From Iris pallida (lineage: Eukaryota; Streptophyta; Magnoliopsida; Asparagales; Iridaceae), in the NCBI GenBank assembly GCA_029216955.1, contig JANAVB010003400.1:20730597-20794596 (forward strand): a stretch of 64,000 nucleotides of DNA, read 5' to 3'. Every line of letters begins with the position of its first letter. Within the stretch, counting starts at the first letter, position 1. Position numbers and translations under genes: made by a program. Of the stretch, positions 23,360 through 35,414 are shown one piece after another. The notes under the pieces are model-generated. The model ran no database searches. It was not told the DNA's origin and saw only the letters and a list, made by a program, of their open reading frames with translations.

Positions 23360-23837
23360 GTTGCTGTGATGGAAGTGGACTCCCTCAAGTTCAACTCAAG
23401 AAAGTGAACTGTTGTGAGCTATGTATGAACGAGAGAGGAGGTTTAATAGGGGTTAGTGGGAAGATGAGGATGACGATACTCGGTTTGGATTATTGTACGA
23501 AGATTCCAAGGAGGGGAGTAGGATCCAGTCACAACCTTGTAAGTATATTCCGACCTTTTGCATCAGTGGACTGTGAGCATTCACCACTATAGTTCTAGTT
23601 CTATGGGCAACATTCATCTGAGATTCCATGTGGACCTACAACAACGACGCACCTCCCCCCCCCCCACCCCCCCCAAAAAAAAAAGAAGAAAAAGAAAAAT
23701 CAAACTGCGATATGTGCCTGCATTATTAGATCAAAAAGTTGCAAAGTGTTTCAAAACTTTCAAATATGTAAATATGGTTAGCATTTACATTTTCCATGTA
23801 TACCATAGCTCAACCTGCATGTTAAGTGATCTACCTC
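23360..23837. other. Upstream region of the amine oxidase gene
   Basis: No gene is seen. On the minus strand a weak TATA-like TATTAAAC lies about 85 bp upstream of the start codon, near 23,440. A C-run followed by an A-run (23,648-23,690) is low complexity. No other regulatory motif stands out. Confidence 0.4.
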
Positions 23838-24142
23838 TAAAGCGTCGTTCGGTTCGCGAAATGGAAGGAAAAAAAAATAACTTTTTGACATTTAAAAAAA
23901 AAAATTATAATTCTATTGATTTTTCTTCTTGTTGTCTGAAAATGTCAAAAAATTGGAAAGAAAAGTGAATACTTCAATGTGGAAAAGTGATTCCTTACTT
24001 AGAGGGATGAAATCACTTTTCTCCTAATTTTCCTTCCATTGGAATCACTTTCCGTTTCTTCTCAATTTCTTTGACATCCAAATATAGAAAAGTTATCACT
24101 TTTCTTTTCCAACCCGATGATTCCGGAAACCAAACGAGGCCT
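23838..24142. mobile_element. hAT-like MITE, copy 1
   Basis: The left end CGTCGTTCGGTTCGCG and right end CCGGAAACCAAACGAGGCC are approximate inverted repeats enclosing AT-rich sequence with internal TTCC/GGAA symmetry. A related element follows at 24,210. An exact 8-bp target duplication could not be confirmed. Confidence 0.5.
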
Positions 24143-24209
24143 AATAGTTACCGAACTCCATGTGATGAGTATCAGTATGTTTATTAATGAAGTCCTTTTA
24201 TGTTCTCTT

Positions 24210-24506
24210 CGGTCTCGTTTGGTTCGCAAAATCACGATCTTAAATTATTTTTGTTGTTGTTGTTGTTGTATTTAGATGCAAAAAAAGAAAAAAAAAGAAA
24301 ATTGATTAAAAAAAGATAGCAAAGTAGAGAATAAAATTATTGCTCATTCATTCCATGGATTCACTTTCTCACCTCCAATTATATATTCACTTTTGTTTCC
24401 AATTTTTGGAAAATTTTCAAACACCGATTTTTTTAATAGGAATAGAAATTTTGCAAAAAATATGAAAGAGTAAAGAATTTATTTTATTTCCGCAAACCAA
24501 ATGAGG
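24210..24506. mobile_element. hAT-like MITE, copy 2
   Basis: The left end TCTCGTTTGGTTCGCAAAAT and right end CCGCAAACCAAATGAGGC are inverted repeats, clearly related to those of the preceding element. The interior is AT-rich and includes a (TTG)n run near 24,251-24,268. There is no coding capacity. Confidence 0.55.
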
Positions 24507-24699
24507 CCTCAATGTCTTTCTTATCGTTGTCTTTTGTTATATTTATAAAAAAATTATTAATAAAAGTGTTGTTGACGGTACCGATTTTGTCACTACCCAC
24601 ACCCAGAATAGGGGTAAGAGTATGTGGTACGTCCAGCCTACGCCGCAGCATCGGCTGTAGAACGCTGTTTAGGTCAACAATACTAACCATCACATCTCA

Positions 24700-24702
<3 letters not shown>

Positions 24703-24770
<68 letters not shown>

Positions 24771-25013
24771 TTCTCTTAGATTCTCATCATATCTTTTATA
24801 TCATTATCGTGCCCTTTATTTTCTTTATAGTTTATTGTGATTGAGTATGGATATTATCTTTATATTGTCCTCCTTTTGGAGATGATATATAATGATATAT
24901 CATCTCCAAAAGGAGGACAATATAAAGATAATATCCATACTCAATCACAATAAACTATAAAGAAAATAAGGGCACGATAATGATATAAAAGATATGATGA
25001 GAATCTAAGAGAA

Positions 25014-25079
<66 letters not shown>
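24703..25079. repeat. Near-perfect 377-bp palindrome
   Basis: Unique arms 24,769-24,890 and 24,895-25,015 are reverse complements apart from a single 1-bp indel (AAATAAAGGG versus AAATAAGGG). They are separated by the 4-nt spacer AATG. Each arm is extended by an (AT)n tract (24,703-24,768 and 25,016-25,078). Confidence 0.95.
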
Positions 25080-25081
<2 letters not shown>

Positions 25082-25084
25082 TAT

Positions 25085-25175
25085 GACCTCTAGCCTAGTG
25101 GTTAAGAGAGATGCATGTAGCCCGAGTGGTCAGGAGATCGATTCCCGGTGGGAGCGTTCGCTACAATTACCTTCT
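25085..25175 (+). mobile_element. tRNA-related SINE head
   Basis: CTCTAGCCTAGTGGTTAAGAG carries a box A-like element like that of the SINE at 20,495, and GATCGATTCCCGG resembles box B. It sits directly against the AT arm of the palindrome and is followed by (AT)n. No poly(A) tail or target duplication is seen, so it is partial or was altered by repeat expansion. Confidence 0.6.
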
Positions 25176-25177
25176 TT

Positions 25178-25179
<2 letters not shown>

Positions 25180-25258
<79 letters not shown>

Positions 25259-25409
25259 AAGAAAGAACAAGGGAGGTGAGGTGCCACCCTATGGGTGGTG
25301 GCTACATGTCGTCCCCCCATGCTATCATCATGCACCGAAAATTATGCAAGTGCATGATGATAGCATGGCGGGTGACATGTAGCCACTTCACCGTGAGGTG
25401 ACACCTCAC

Positions 25410-25482
<73 letters not shown>
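25180..25482. repeat. (AT)n-(GA)n microsatellites enclosing a 144-bp foldback element
   Basis: (AT)n covers 25,180-25,220, (GA)n 25,221-25,254 and (AT)n 25,415-25,482. Between them, 25,271-25,414 is an imperfect inverted repeat with ends GGGAGGTGAGGTG and CACCTCACCTCTC. Inner arms include GTGCATGATGATAGCATGG and its complement around a short loop near 25,340. It looks like a small foldback MITE inserted in a TA tract. Confidence 0.75.
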
Positions 25483-25485
<3 letters not shown>

Positions 25486-25591
25486 CAATACACAGTATAA
25501 GAGTCTAGCTATCTCAATATTAATATAGGTCTAAAAATAATAACAACTCAAGGTCTCAGAAGCTGGAGACAATCCAGTAATAATAGTTAAA

Positions 25592-27608
25592 TGTAACCAC
25601 CACTTTTCTGAAACGAGGGTAATTTTGAACTTTTGCAATTTTTATCATTTAATAATAATATTTGAATCATATTATGATTTTGGGGATTTTTATTTTATTT
25701 TATATTATTTAGATGGGTGAATTATGATTTTGGTTGTTGCTAGTTTAACCCTAGAGACTGTTTGACTTAGAGACTAACCATGACCTAGAACCTTAATGCT
25801 ATATTAGAATTAGATTTACTATCATTAGAATTAATTTAGATCTTATTAGTTAATTTTAGAGTGATTAATGGATTTTTAGCCATTTTGGTCGTTTTGTGAT
25901 TTTCTAGATAACTTGACTTGTGTTGTGCTAGCAACTGGTTTAACCTTAGTGGACAATGTATAGGAGCCTAACCATGCATTAGAATTGTTATTTTTTTTAA
26001 AATTTATTTTAGGTATTAGATTATTTTTAAGGCTTTAATTGATTTATTTTAGCCTTTTTGCATGCTAGCCTTTAAGCCTTTTTGACTTGGGCCCATTTCT
26101 ACTTGAGAATGAGTTGGCCCAAGTGTAACCCTAACCCTAGAAACCCCCCTTGGCCGCCCAACAGCAGTACCCCCCTCCCCCTTGCATTCATTTGTGAAGT
26201 TTTGAGCCTCCACAAGGAAACCCTAATAGTTTCTCCTCTCCAAAACTCATATTTCCTTCATTCGGAGTCCGTTTCTTCCCAAACGAACTCTGTTGCACTC
26301 GTCGAGGATAGAAGGATCTACTAGAGTATTTCTAGCGAGGAGGCGGAGGCTTTTGCTTGAGGGAAATTGGCCGACACGACAACCGATGGGCTCCATTCAT
26401 TGAGTTTTTGACACTCAATAGGTAAACCCTAATCTACCATAGTAAATATGGAATTTCTTTCATTTTTGCATTCATATAGGTGCCCTAGACTTGCCCACGA
26501 AATTTGGTTGGATTTCGACTTCGTTTGATGGCGGTATCGGACATGTGTCGGTCCTTTACGGCACGTGTTCGACGAAATGCCGCTTCGGATAGAAAGTTGC
26601 TGTTTTTCGATTCTGTCTTCATGGATGTTTAGATAATATTATTTTGATAAACTTTTGTGAAGACGGATTTGGTTTTGACAACGTATCAGCGGCGTTTCGG
26701 GCAACGGACGCACGTGCACGGATCCCGTGCACGAGGCCGTGCGTGCCCTGCTGTCCGCGCGTTGTTTCTCGATGCATAGGCCGTATTTTCGCATGAAATT
26801 TCTTGAGAACGTAGGGCAACCTCTGCCCCCATGCTCGTAAATTTTACGGCTTTTCGTTGAGCGAGCGCGGAGGAATCGTGCGTGCACCGCTCAGCCGCAC
26901 TGTGCATTCAGCCTGATTTTTGTCGCTGAAACGGACTTCGTGCGCGCACACGACGCAGCGAAGACCCATTCCAGGACTTGGGACATGTCGACCTATACCT
27001 AGACTACCCGAGGAACGAACCCCGAGTCGCGGCGTGGCCCGACGAGCGAGCCACGAGGGCGGAACTGCGCGTACGAGGGCACGCGGGCGCGCGCGCGCGC
27101 AGCAGGCCGCGCGCGGGTGCGGGGCTGCATGCGTCACTTTGGCACAACATGTCGCTGTGTCACCATGTCCTAGACCTACCCCAGGACCCCCCAGCTACGT
27201 GCACAAGCACGGGGCTTTTCGCTGTGTGTGCGGCGCTCAATCGAGCGAGAACGTACGCGTTGTCACGCGGTATCGAGAAATTCCGATACGCGTTCTGTGG
27301 ACACGACACGGACATGATTTCGAACCCGAGAGTATACGAGCGCATCACCTGGGTCGAGACCAACGTGTATGCCGAGTTTTGCGGGTTCGTTTGGTGTATA
27401 TTGCATTTTGGGACGTTGTGTGAATTGGGTTTGTTTCCTTAATTTCGATTTTGAGTTTAAATGCGATATTTTGATTTCCAGCTATTTAGCTTATAAAATC
27501 TGAGTTTTCAGTATGTATATATGGTTTCGGATTTGTGGGAACCAACTTTCGGATTTGTTTCATAATTTTCCATCATTTATGTGTATATATGCTTTCTATA
27601 TATATATA

Positions 27609-27684
<76 letters not shown>

Positions 27685-27800
27685 CCTGTTGAAACCCATT
27701 GCTAATACATATATGTTGAGGATGGGTCGAGGGGGATTTAATTCCAGATTTTGACTCTTTAAATTATCTCAAACCATTGCCAATCTTTTCATTGAGCATT

Positions 27801-27889
<89 letters not shown>

Positions 27890-29546
27890 TTCTTAATTGT
27901 ATATATATGTATATAATAGTATATTAATTGTGGTATACCATGATTGTGTTTGCTGTTTTTTATCTCAGATTTCACCCCATTTCAGTAATCTCCAGGTCAC
28001 ACACACACACACAATCATTAGTTAGATTTAAGGTTTTGTTTGTATTGTTAATACACATGTGTGTATATACCTATATTTATATAGATGTTTATGCTTGATA
28101 ACTCTCTTAGAATAGATTGTAGTTGTGTACGTAACTATAGGAGTCCTAGGACAGATTTGGTTTGTCATTTTGAGCCTAGTTTAGTCGAATTGGCCGATAA
28201 GTTGACCAAATTGACAAAAGTCAACTTTGGGTCAAACTTGATCCAATTCAACTCAAACTAACTCCAAACGACCTAGAATTTTGTGCATGACCTAAAAATT
28301 AGTAGACGGACTAGTTGACCCAGGTTTGACCAGTGTTGACCAGGTTTGACCAGAGTTGACCGAGGGTTGACTTTGACCAAAATGGACCTAGAAGCATGTA
28401 GTCTTGCATTATAGCTATTTCTTTTGATATTTTAGACTTGGTTGTGACATGTGTATACTTTAAATAGGTTTACATTGCCCCAGTTTAGCTATACTTCATC
28501 ATCAGCAGTTCAGTTTGCCAGGCGAGTACATTCTCTGATCTTTTCATACTTCTTTGGATATGTTCTCTTGTTATAGACTAGTATACTTGATGCTGACACG
28601 ATGTTCACACGGATTAGTACCCTATGTATCTTTTCATGTGATGTTATCCTCTCGGATACATCGAGTATATCATGTTCATATTCTTTATCATGGCCATCAT
28701 GTACTCCATGTATTCATATTTATCCATGTGCACTCATGTGTTATTCATGTACACTCATGACCATATGAGCTCCATGTATAAAGTAGTTGTTATCCATGTG
28801 CAATAACATAACACGTATTGATCCTTGTGTATTGATTGGGGGCAGGGAGAGTGTAGTTGGTTATGTGATCATTATCCCCAGTAGGTATCCATGTGCACTC
28901 CATAGTTGTATCAATGTGCAACCCAAACCGTTTACATAACCAATTCATGCTCTAAATCACGTAGATGGTTACGTTCTCTATTTATCATATTATATCTCAT
29001 TTTATAGTCTCTCTCTCTTGTTGATTTCTTTACAGCGATTCATGTATAGTTTTCTATAGCTTGCTTTATATGTCCAATCCTGATATGAACTATTGTGAGA
29101 GATATGTGCTCGTTCCGTCCTGACTGGGCATGTTGAAAATTTTACAGGTGATGATGAGGAGTTCTTCCCTACTTATTATGGCATTAGCTTAGATGACACT
29201 GGCGACGTGGACCCTCAGGAGGATCCAACAGTCGCTGAGGACTTGCCCATAGTTTAGCTGTGACTTAGTATTTATTGTCTTTCTATTTGAGACTTTATGA
29301 GTTGTACTTGAGATTTATTCTAGTGGTTTACACCTAGACTTTTATTATATCTGTGACTCTCGTGAGATTTATCTTCTATTCCATCTTAGTTGTTGTGATT
29401 GAGTACTTATTATCATTCTCCATTCGGAGCATATTCTAGACTGTGTTAGATACTGTGACCCAGGACAGCGTTCTACCGTCGACACTGCAGCGTAGGCTGG
29501 GCGTACTTCACTTCTCGTGCCCTTTCACTGGGTACGGGTTGTGACA
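25592..29546 (+). mobile_element. Solo-LTR-like unit, 3955 bp, target duplication TTAAA
   Basis: It starts TGTAACCACCAC and ends GGGTTGTGACA. Perfect 5-bp duplications TTAAA flank it at 25,587-25,591 and 29,547-29,551. No gag-pol, PBS or PPT lies inside, so it fits a solo LTR or a coding-free derivative. Inside are two long (AT)n tracts (27,597-27,680 and 27,804-27,886) and a GC-rich island (26,640-27,250). A run of GTTGACC/GTCAAAC repeats lies at 28,190-28,390. Related LTR starts and ends occur at 52,402 and 12,782. Confidence 0.85.
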
Positions 29547-29551
29547 TTAAA

Positions 29552-31568
29552 CTAGCAAAGTCACTACTTGTGGTGCCTCCTCTTTGGGCACTGACTCCTC
29601 TGGAGGCTCCTGGATATACCCCTTATCCACTTTCGATCCATAAAATGTGGGACAAAAGTCCTCAAAATTCTCTGAAAAATATTATCCAGTCAGAAATGGA
29701 GCGAAGCACAAATCTCTAAAAGCTGTTCCAAATACATGATAGAGAATATGTGACAAGTAATGAAAATGAATACATACTGAATAAGTAATCAATGGACAGG
29801 TAATATAACTGGGATAAACATGTATACATATTAGACAACTGGTAAGAATAACATAGCAACATGGTGTGAAATAATGAGCAATATAAGTAAGAGTCATAGT
29901 TATGTGGTTTGAAATATAAGTTTGTTATGTGATCGGCTTGGAAATGCACACGAGCTACTAAGATAATACTCAATTATACGTGAGATGTACAATTGGTATG
30001 CACACGAGCTATACTAAAGGTTTGATCACATAACCAACTTGTATTTCCACTTTTTCGACTAATACTCATGGATCTGAATCACGATATGTCACGGTATAAT
30101 ATCACTGGATCCACTCACGAGTATAATAAGCACACGGTCTAATAAACTAGAAGGTAACATTTTCTGACCAAGATCCATATTGTACCAATCTGTGTACCAT
30201 CGTATCAAAAATTAAGCATAATATTTCTAGAACATATGATATAGACACTATCAAGTAAATAAAAACTAACAGAGAAATGTACTCGCTTGTGGTCCTGAGC
30301 AATTTGTGAGGATCATGGTCCAAACTGGAGTCACAAATACCTAAATATGAAATATCAATATCAATTGGTATTTTGGAATGATAATTATCATTAACTAAGT
30401 CGAGATGTGATTTCTATGTCAAAACTAGGTCCTCGAAGTCAAACTAGGTCAATACCTTATTTTAGGGCCAATCTAGTCATTTTTAGGCTATACCTAGGTT
30501 TCTAGGTCCATACCTTGAAGGTATTAGCCATACTAGCTAATATCTCAAAGTATCCATACATATATCATACATCCCTGCTAGTTACCTACTACATAGGATG
30601 ACCTTAGTGTATTATCCTTTATCTTCCTAGTAATATACCCTATAAGCCATGGTACACCAAGATACCCCTATACCATATCCCCTTTACCTATTATCTACCA
30701 TTTACCCTTATATCATACCCATATCAATACCTATACCAATATATCATGCCATGCATGATATACTATATCATACCTAACCCATATCCCCAATCCTTTACTC
30801 ATGCCTATTACCTACCTTGATACTAATCTAGGCTTGACACTTACCTGCACTAGTATCTATGTACCTCATTGATACACTCTAGGATATTCATATACCCAAC
30901 ACTAAGACACTTACCTATGCTCACTCATATCTAGATATCCGGATACCCATAGGAACTGCCCATCACTTACTCACATATACACTCACACACATGTCAGCCG
31001 CTTACACTGTCCGCTTTCAACCTTGCATTTGCTGCAGGTAGACACTTTCACTGTAAACATGAGCTTACCCCCTTCCCTACATAACTGTTGCTATGCTCAC
31101 TGCTGATGCTGCATATAGCTGCTGCTGTTGTTGCAGCTTGCTACTGCTGCTGCTCTAGCAGCTAATGCTGTTGCTACTGCATCAAGCAGCTGCTGCTGTG
31201 CCTCTTATTGCTGCTGCTGCATCAGCTACTGCTACTGTTGCTACTGCTGTTGTAGCTGTTGTTAGATGTTGCTACTGCTGTTCCAGCTACATACAACTGC
31301 TGCTACAATACTACAAGATGCTGCTCGCAATGTTGCATGATGCTGCATACACATACTCCCATCTCTCTCTTATACACACATACATAGGACACTTGCTTAT
31401 CCACTACAATACTCTTCTCTAATCCAACTACATTGTAATGTGGACTGCAACAAGGTGCAGCCCTCCGCTCACTTCTCACTATCACACTCACTTGTGTACA
31501 CACAAGCTCACACACATGAAACAGACACTGAACACTCACTTAAAACACAAACATATACACTATATAGA
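29552..31568 (-). mobile_element. Old LTR, minus orientation, part 2
   Basis: It resumes the LTR interrupted at 25,591. The stretch near 29,560-29,680 (CAAAGTCACTACTTGTGGTGCCTCCTC type, then TTCTCTGAAAAATA) parallels 13,100-13,240 of the minus-oriented LTR there. No gene is seen. The region 30,540-30,960 is rich in ATACC/TATAC near-repeats. Confidence 0.5.
31090..31330. repeat. Imperfect (GCT)n trinucleotide tract
   Basis: About 240 bp of GCTGCTACTGTTG-type trinucleotide repeats. The open frames here (poly-Ala/Leu or poly-Gln/Ser like) are low-complexity artefacts. Confidence 0.85.
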
Positions 31569-34462
31569 TGTCACTCCCCGATCCAGGAATACGTATTTTA
31601 ATATGTAAAACCGATAAATTGTATTTACCTTATATTTATACGATATTTATATGCTGTATTTCTTCATGCATTTCCCAAAAATATTTGACAAAATATTATT
31701 TCGTAATTTATTTTCTGCATTTGGGCCTACAGTTTTGGCTCATTTGGGGTAACCTATTCTTGGTTCACCTATGGTTCATCATGAACCCATGGGTTCAAGA
31801 TTCTATATAATAACTCAACTCATTTTCTCTCCTCTCATTTACTTCCTCTCATTTACTTTCCTCCACCAACCAAGGCAAGTACCAACTTGCTCAAGAGAGG
31901 GATCCATAAATGTTGTTGATGTTTTCTTACAAAATTATTTGCCAAAATATGTTCTTCTCCTCATTCTATACTAGTTTAGAACTTGAAGTTTTCCATTTTG
32001 AAGCTTTAATTTTTGTAGATCTAGGTTTTAACCATTTTCGGATCTTCTTGGTTTTGATCTAGCAAACTTCATTATTTTCAAGTTTTGATGGTTCCATGTT
32101 GTAGAGAATTTTATTCTACCCAATTTTGACCTTTGAAAAGTTGGATTTGGACTTATTTTGACCAAGTTATGGACTTTTGAAGCTTTGGGTTCAAACCATG
32201 GAGTTCTGCTATTTTGGAGAAGACAGTGAACAGTGCGCACGAGCTTTTTAGCCTGCGCCACTGAGCTGCGCGCGCTCTTTAGCGCAGCACAGTCTGCCCC
32301 ATACGCTGCCTTTTGGAAGCGTATGTCTTGCATACGCTGCCTTGATGAGGAGTCGTATGGGCCCCATACGCTGCCTTTTGGAAGCGCAGTCTGCCCCATA
32401 CGCTGCCTTGACAAGGAGTTGTATGGACCTCATACGCTGCCTTGATGAGGAGTCGTATGGACCCCATACGCTGTCTTTTGGAAGCGTATGTCTTGCATAC
32501 GCTGCCTTGACAAGGAGTCGTATGGACCTCATACACTGCCTTGACAAGGAGTCGTATGGACCTCATACGCTGCCTTGAGGAGGAGTCGTATGGAGTGACC
32601 TGAGCGTAGGCCAACCTGAGCGTAGGCTGACCTGAGCGTAGGCTGACCTGAGCGTACGCCGACCTGAGCGTAGGCCGACCTGAGCGTAGGCCGACCTGAG
32701 CGCGCTCTGACCTGGACTCCCCTATACCTTATATTTTTATATGTATATATTATATTGTATATATATATATATGTAAATGTTTGTGTATGCTATATATCCT
32801 TACGCCTTTTGTCCTGAGCATGATATGAGCACTAATGTGCCCCGGTGAACAAAGTGTTCCTACCTGATACTTGTACCTGAATGTCCCAGTTCTCGTTCAT
32901 GCTCGACAAATGACTCGTAACTCCACGTGGCATATTTGCAATGATGCATTACACCAAGGAGGGTAGAACATGTTGACATACTGATTGACATGGATCCTCT
33001 TTTGGGGTACTCGTACTTGAGTACGACTTTTAGGAGGATAATTATGCAAGCCACAGCATGTGAGTCCAAGATTTCACCTAGGGTTAAACTAGGCAACTAA
33101 ATACACTAGATGCATGGGGAGGGCAGAATCCCGAGATCGTGTTACACCAACCGCCTTGAGATATTGTCTTGACGCGCCGGCTGGTCTCCACGGATACTGT
33201 GTCATCCGCAACAAGTGGATGACTGTATCCGATTAATTCCTGCTATATATTATATGTCTTGGCAAGGTGGCCTTACGAGGGACCTGTGCTCAATGACACC
33301 TGTCTACGCGAACCCCTGGGTTGGCTAGCCTTGCTGGAAAGATACGATCTGAGGATTTTCTAATAACATGATGCGAGGATAACCTCGTCCCACTAGAAAC
33401 TCGTAGACTTGATTGGCCGTGAAAACGACTTGCTTGTATCCTATTTACCTTCCGTGAATAACTGAGGGAAGCGGACTGTCATGGTACGTGATCCAACCAT
33501 GTTCTTATTTGATTGTTGGGTTGGTTATCCTACTATGACAGGCTGTGGACCGAAGTTATGAACGGAAGACTTATTCTGGTTGTGAAGTGCTACTTCTGTG
33601 AATGACTGAGGATCATGGTCTATCATGGTACATGATCCAACCCATGTTCTTGTTTGATTGTTGGGTTGGTTATTGTGCTACGATAGGCTATCGACCGAAG
33701 TCACGATCAGGAGATTTTATTGTTTATACCCTTTAACTTATGTGAAAGTTATAGAGTACGACACGTCCCGACTCCATGCGGCACATTTTGTCCTTGTTTG
33801 GTTGTAAGGGTGCCACATAGGTTCGAGGATGTTGCGCTACCCTATAATAGTAGCATGAGCATTATTATTATCAATCATTCTTTTAACTGGGTTTTTAATC
33901 TTAACTCTTGTGCCCCTTTGGCGGTACATGCTATTCGGGGCTGACCCCGCTGGTTTTGTTTGGCCAGATCTCGTAGCAGAACCAGAGGACACGATCTTCC
34001 TCCCTGACATCCATGGTGCATACTAGGAGCATGGCGGTTCGGGGACTCGAGTGGATTTCTTCTCCACCACTCCTGCTTATATTTTATGCGGCGTTTAGCC
34101 ACCGGCACCTGTTAGCCGGATTACTTGATATTTTGTGTCAGTACAGAATTGTAAATAAACAGACTGCAACTGTGTATAATTTTGTACTCCTGACTCTCTG
34201 AGATAGCTAAATTATAAAGCTAGTCTCTCATGATCATTTTGATGAAGCGTCTGGGACGCCTTACTGCTTTATCTTTAATGTTCATTTATTTGCTGATGTG
34301 ATTTGATTGATTGAGACATAGAACTCTGTAGGACCATAGGAGACTTGATTGTAGCATGTGCCCCCTAGTCTCTTGACAGCCACGATCGCCGTATGACGTT
34401 ACGTACCTCATATGGAGTAGCTGGCCTAGTCCGTCTCCGTATTTCGGTACTGGGGCGTGACA
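31569..34462. mobile_element. Solo-LTR-like unit, 2894 bp, target duplication ATAGA
   Basis: It starts TGTCACTCCCCG and ends GGGGCGTGACA, with 6-bp terminal inversion TGTCAC/GTGACA. ATAGA flanks both sides perfectly (31,564-31,568 and 34,463-34,467). There are no protein domains, PBS or PPT. Two internal tandem arrays lie at 32,283-32,600 and 32,590-32,707. It is related to the unit at 35,415-38,649, mainly in the last kilobase. Confidence 0.87.
32283..32707. repeat. Two adjacent tandem arrays inside the LTR
   Basis: The first array has about nine variants of a unit of roughly 33 bp beginning CATACGCTGCCTT and often ending GAGTCGTATGGACC, so each unit is bounded by CATAC/GTATG complements. 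The second has six to seven copies of the 16-bp unit GACCTGAGCGTAGGCC. Both share the TACGC/GCGTA core. Confidence 0.9.
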
Positions 34463-34467
34463 ATAGA

Positions 34468-34643
34468 TATATACAAATATACATTCATCACCTTCCCACA
34501 TCAATATAACTACCCCCAATATAATACTGTGTTATATAAACGCACACACACAACAACACACATACACACATATGGATACTACTACTAGGTTGCTCCTACA
34601 CTCATGATACATATAATTCCTATTGACACACATAGATATATAA

Positions 34644-34729
<86 letters not shown>

Positions 34730-35414
34730 TATCATGGCAATATTACAAACACCTATGGTGCATCAGACAAGTATCACACTACTCTATGATACTCTTGTGA
34801 TACGCTCAAGATACTCTACCAAACCTCACCAAACACCATTCAATATATATATGAACATGACAAATAGATTAATTATAGTCTAATTAATGCAAATCAAAGC
34901 TAATAGCATGTGTTGTGTGGAATATGACATGTGTATCACAAGTGTCGAAGAGAAAATCCCCAAAATCACTCCGTATCATAGCGTATCATGATACGACCTA
35001 CTCGTATCAAATTGTGGACACATATTTAGGCACACACAACCATTTATAAATCTATTTAGTCCTAATATATCAAATGACAAACACTTGGTGCATCAATTTT
35101 GGACTTCCACCAAAATGGACAAAAAAACTCAATATAATAATCACCATAGGGATCATTAGAAGCTAAATCTTCTTCCTGTAGTAGCCCTAATGCATGGGTA
35201 GGTTCTTAATAGTCAAAATGAATGGTTAGTATGTAATTATAGGGGAATTTGAAGATTATACCTATTGGAAGATGGATTTTCAATGCAAAGTCCAATGGAC
35301 ACAATTTGGACATAAGCTCTTAGCCAAATTCTTCCTCTCCTAGTGCTCCTTGCCTCCCCCAAGCTTCTAGGCTCCTTGAATGATGATTGAGAAGGATGAA
35401 GAATGATTTGGGAG
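34468..35414 (-). mobile_element. Old LTR, minus orientation, part 3, with (CA)n tract
   Basis: This is the segment between two solo-LTR insertions. Its reverse complement resembles the LTR that starts at 52,229, for example the ACCAAGTGTTTG(T/A) block and the TATCATGATACG repeats. (CA)n covers about 34,648-34,727. No gene is seen. Confidence 0.5.

Larger units (their letters stand above)
24588..25591 (-). mobile_element. Old LTR, minus orientation, part 1 (3'-terminal part)
   Basis: The plus strand opens TGTCACTACCCACACCC and carries the CGTCCAGCCTACGCCGC block and AGAACGCTGT, the shared LTR end also seen at 12,782 and 29,546. The LTR is then broken up by palindromes, AT tracts and insertions. 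Its continuation resumes at 29,552 after the solo LTR. Confidence 0.55.

Noticed and set aside
22856..23407. 183-codon plus-strand open frame opposite amine oxidase exon 1
   Set aside because: It is a shadow of the GC-rich coding exon on the other strand, has no domain, and does not continue past the exon. The 224-codon frame at 21,915-22,589 is rejected for the same reason.
32283..32600. CRISPR-like regular repeats
   Set aside because: The units are contiguous tandem repeats without unique spacers, in a plant LTR. No cas-like gene exists in the window.
32028..32614. Frames of 70-128 codons with repeated peptide units
   Set aside because: They are translations of the 33-bp and 16-bp tandem arrays in the LTR.
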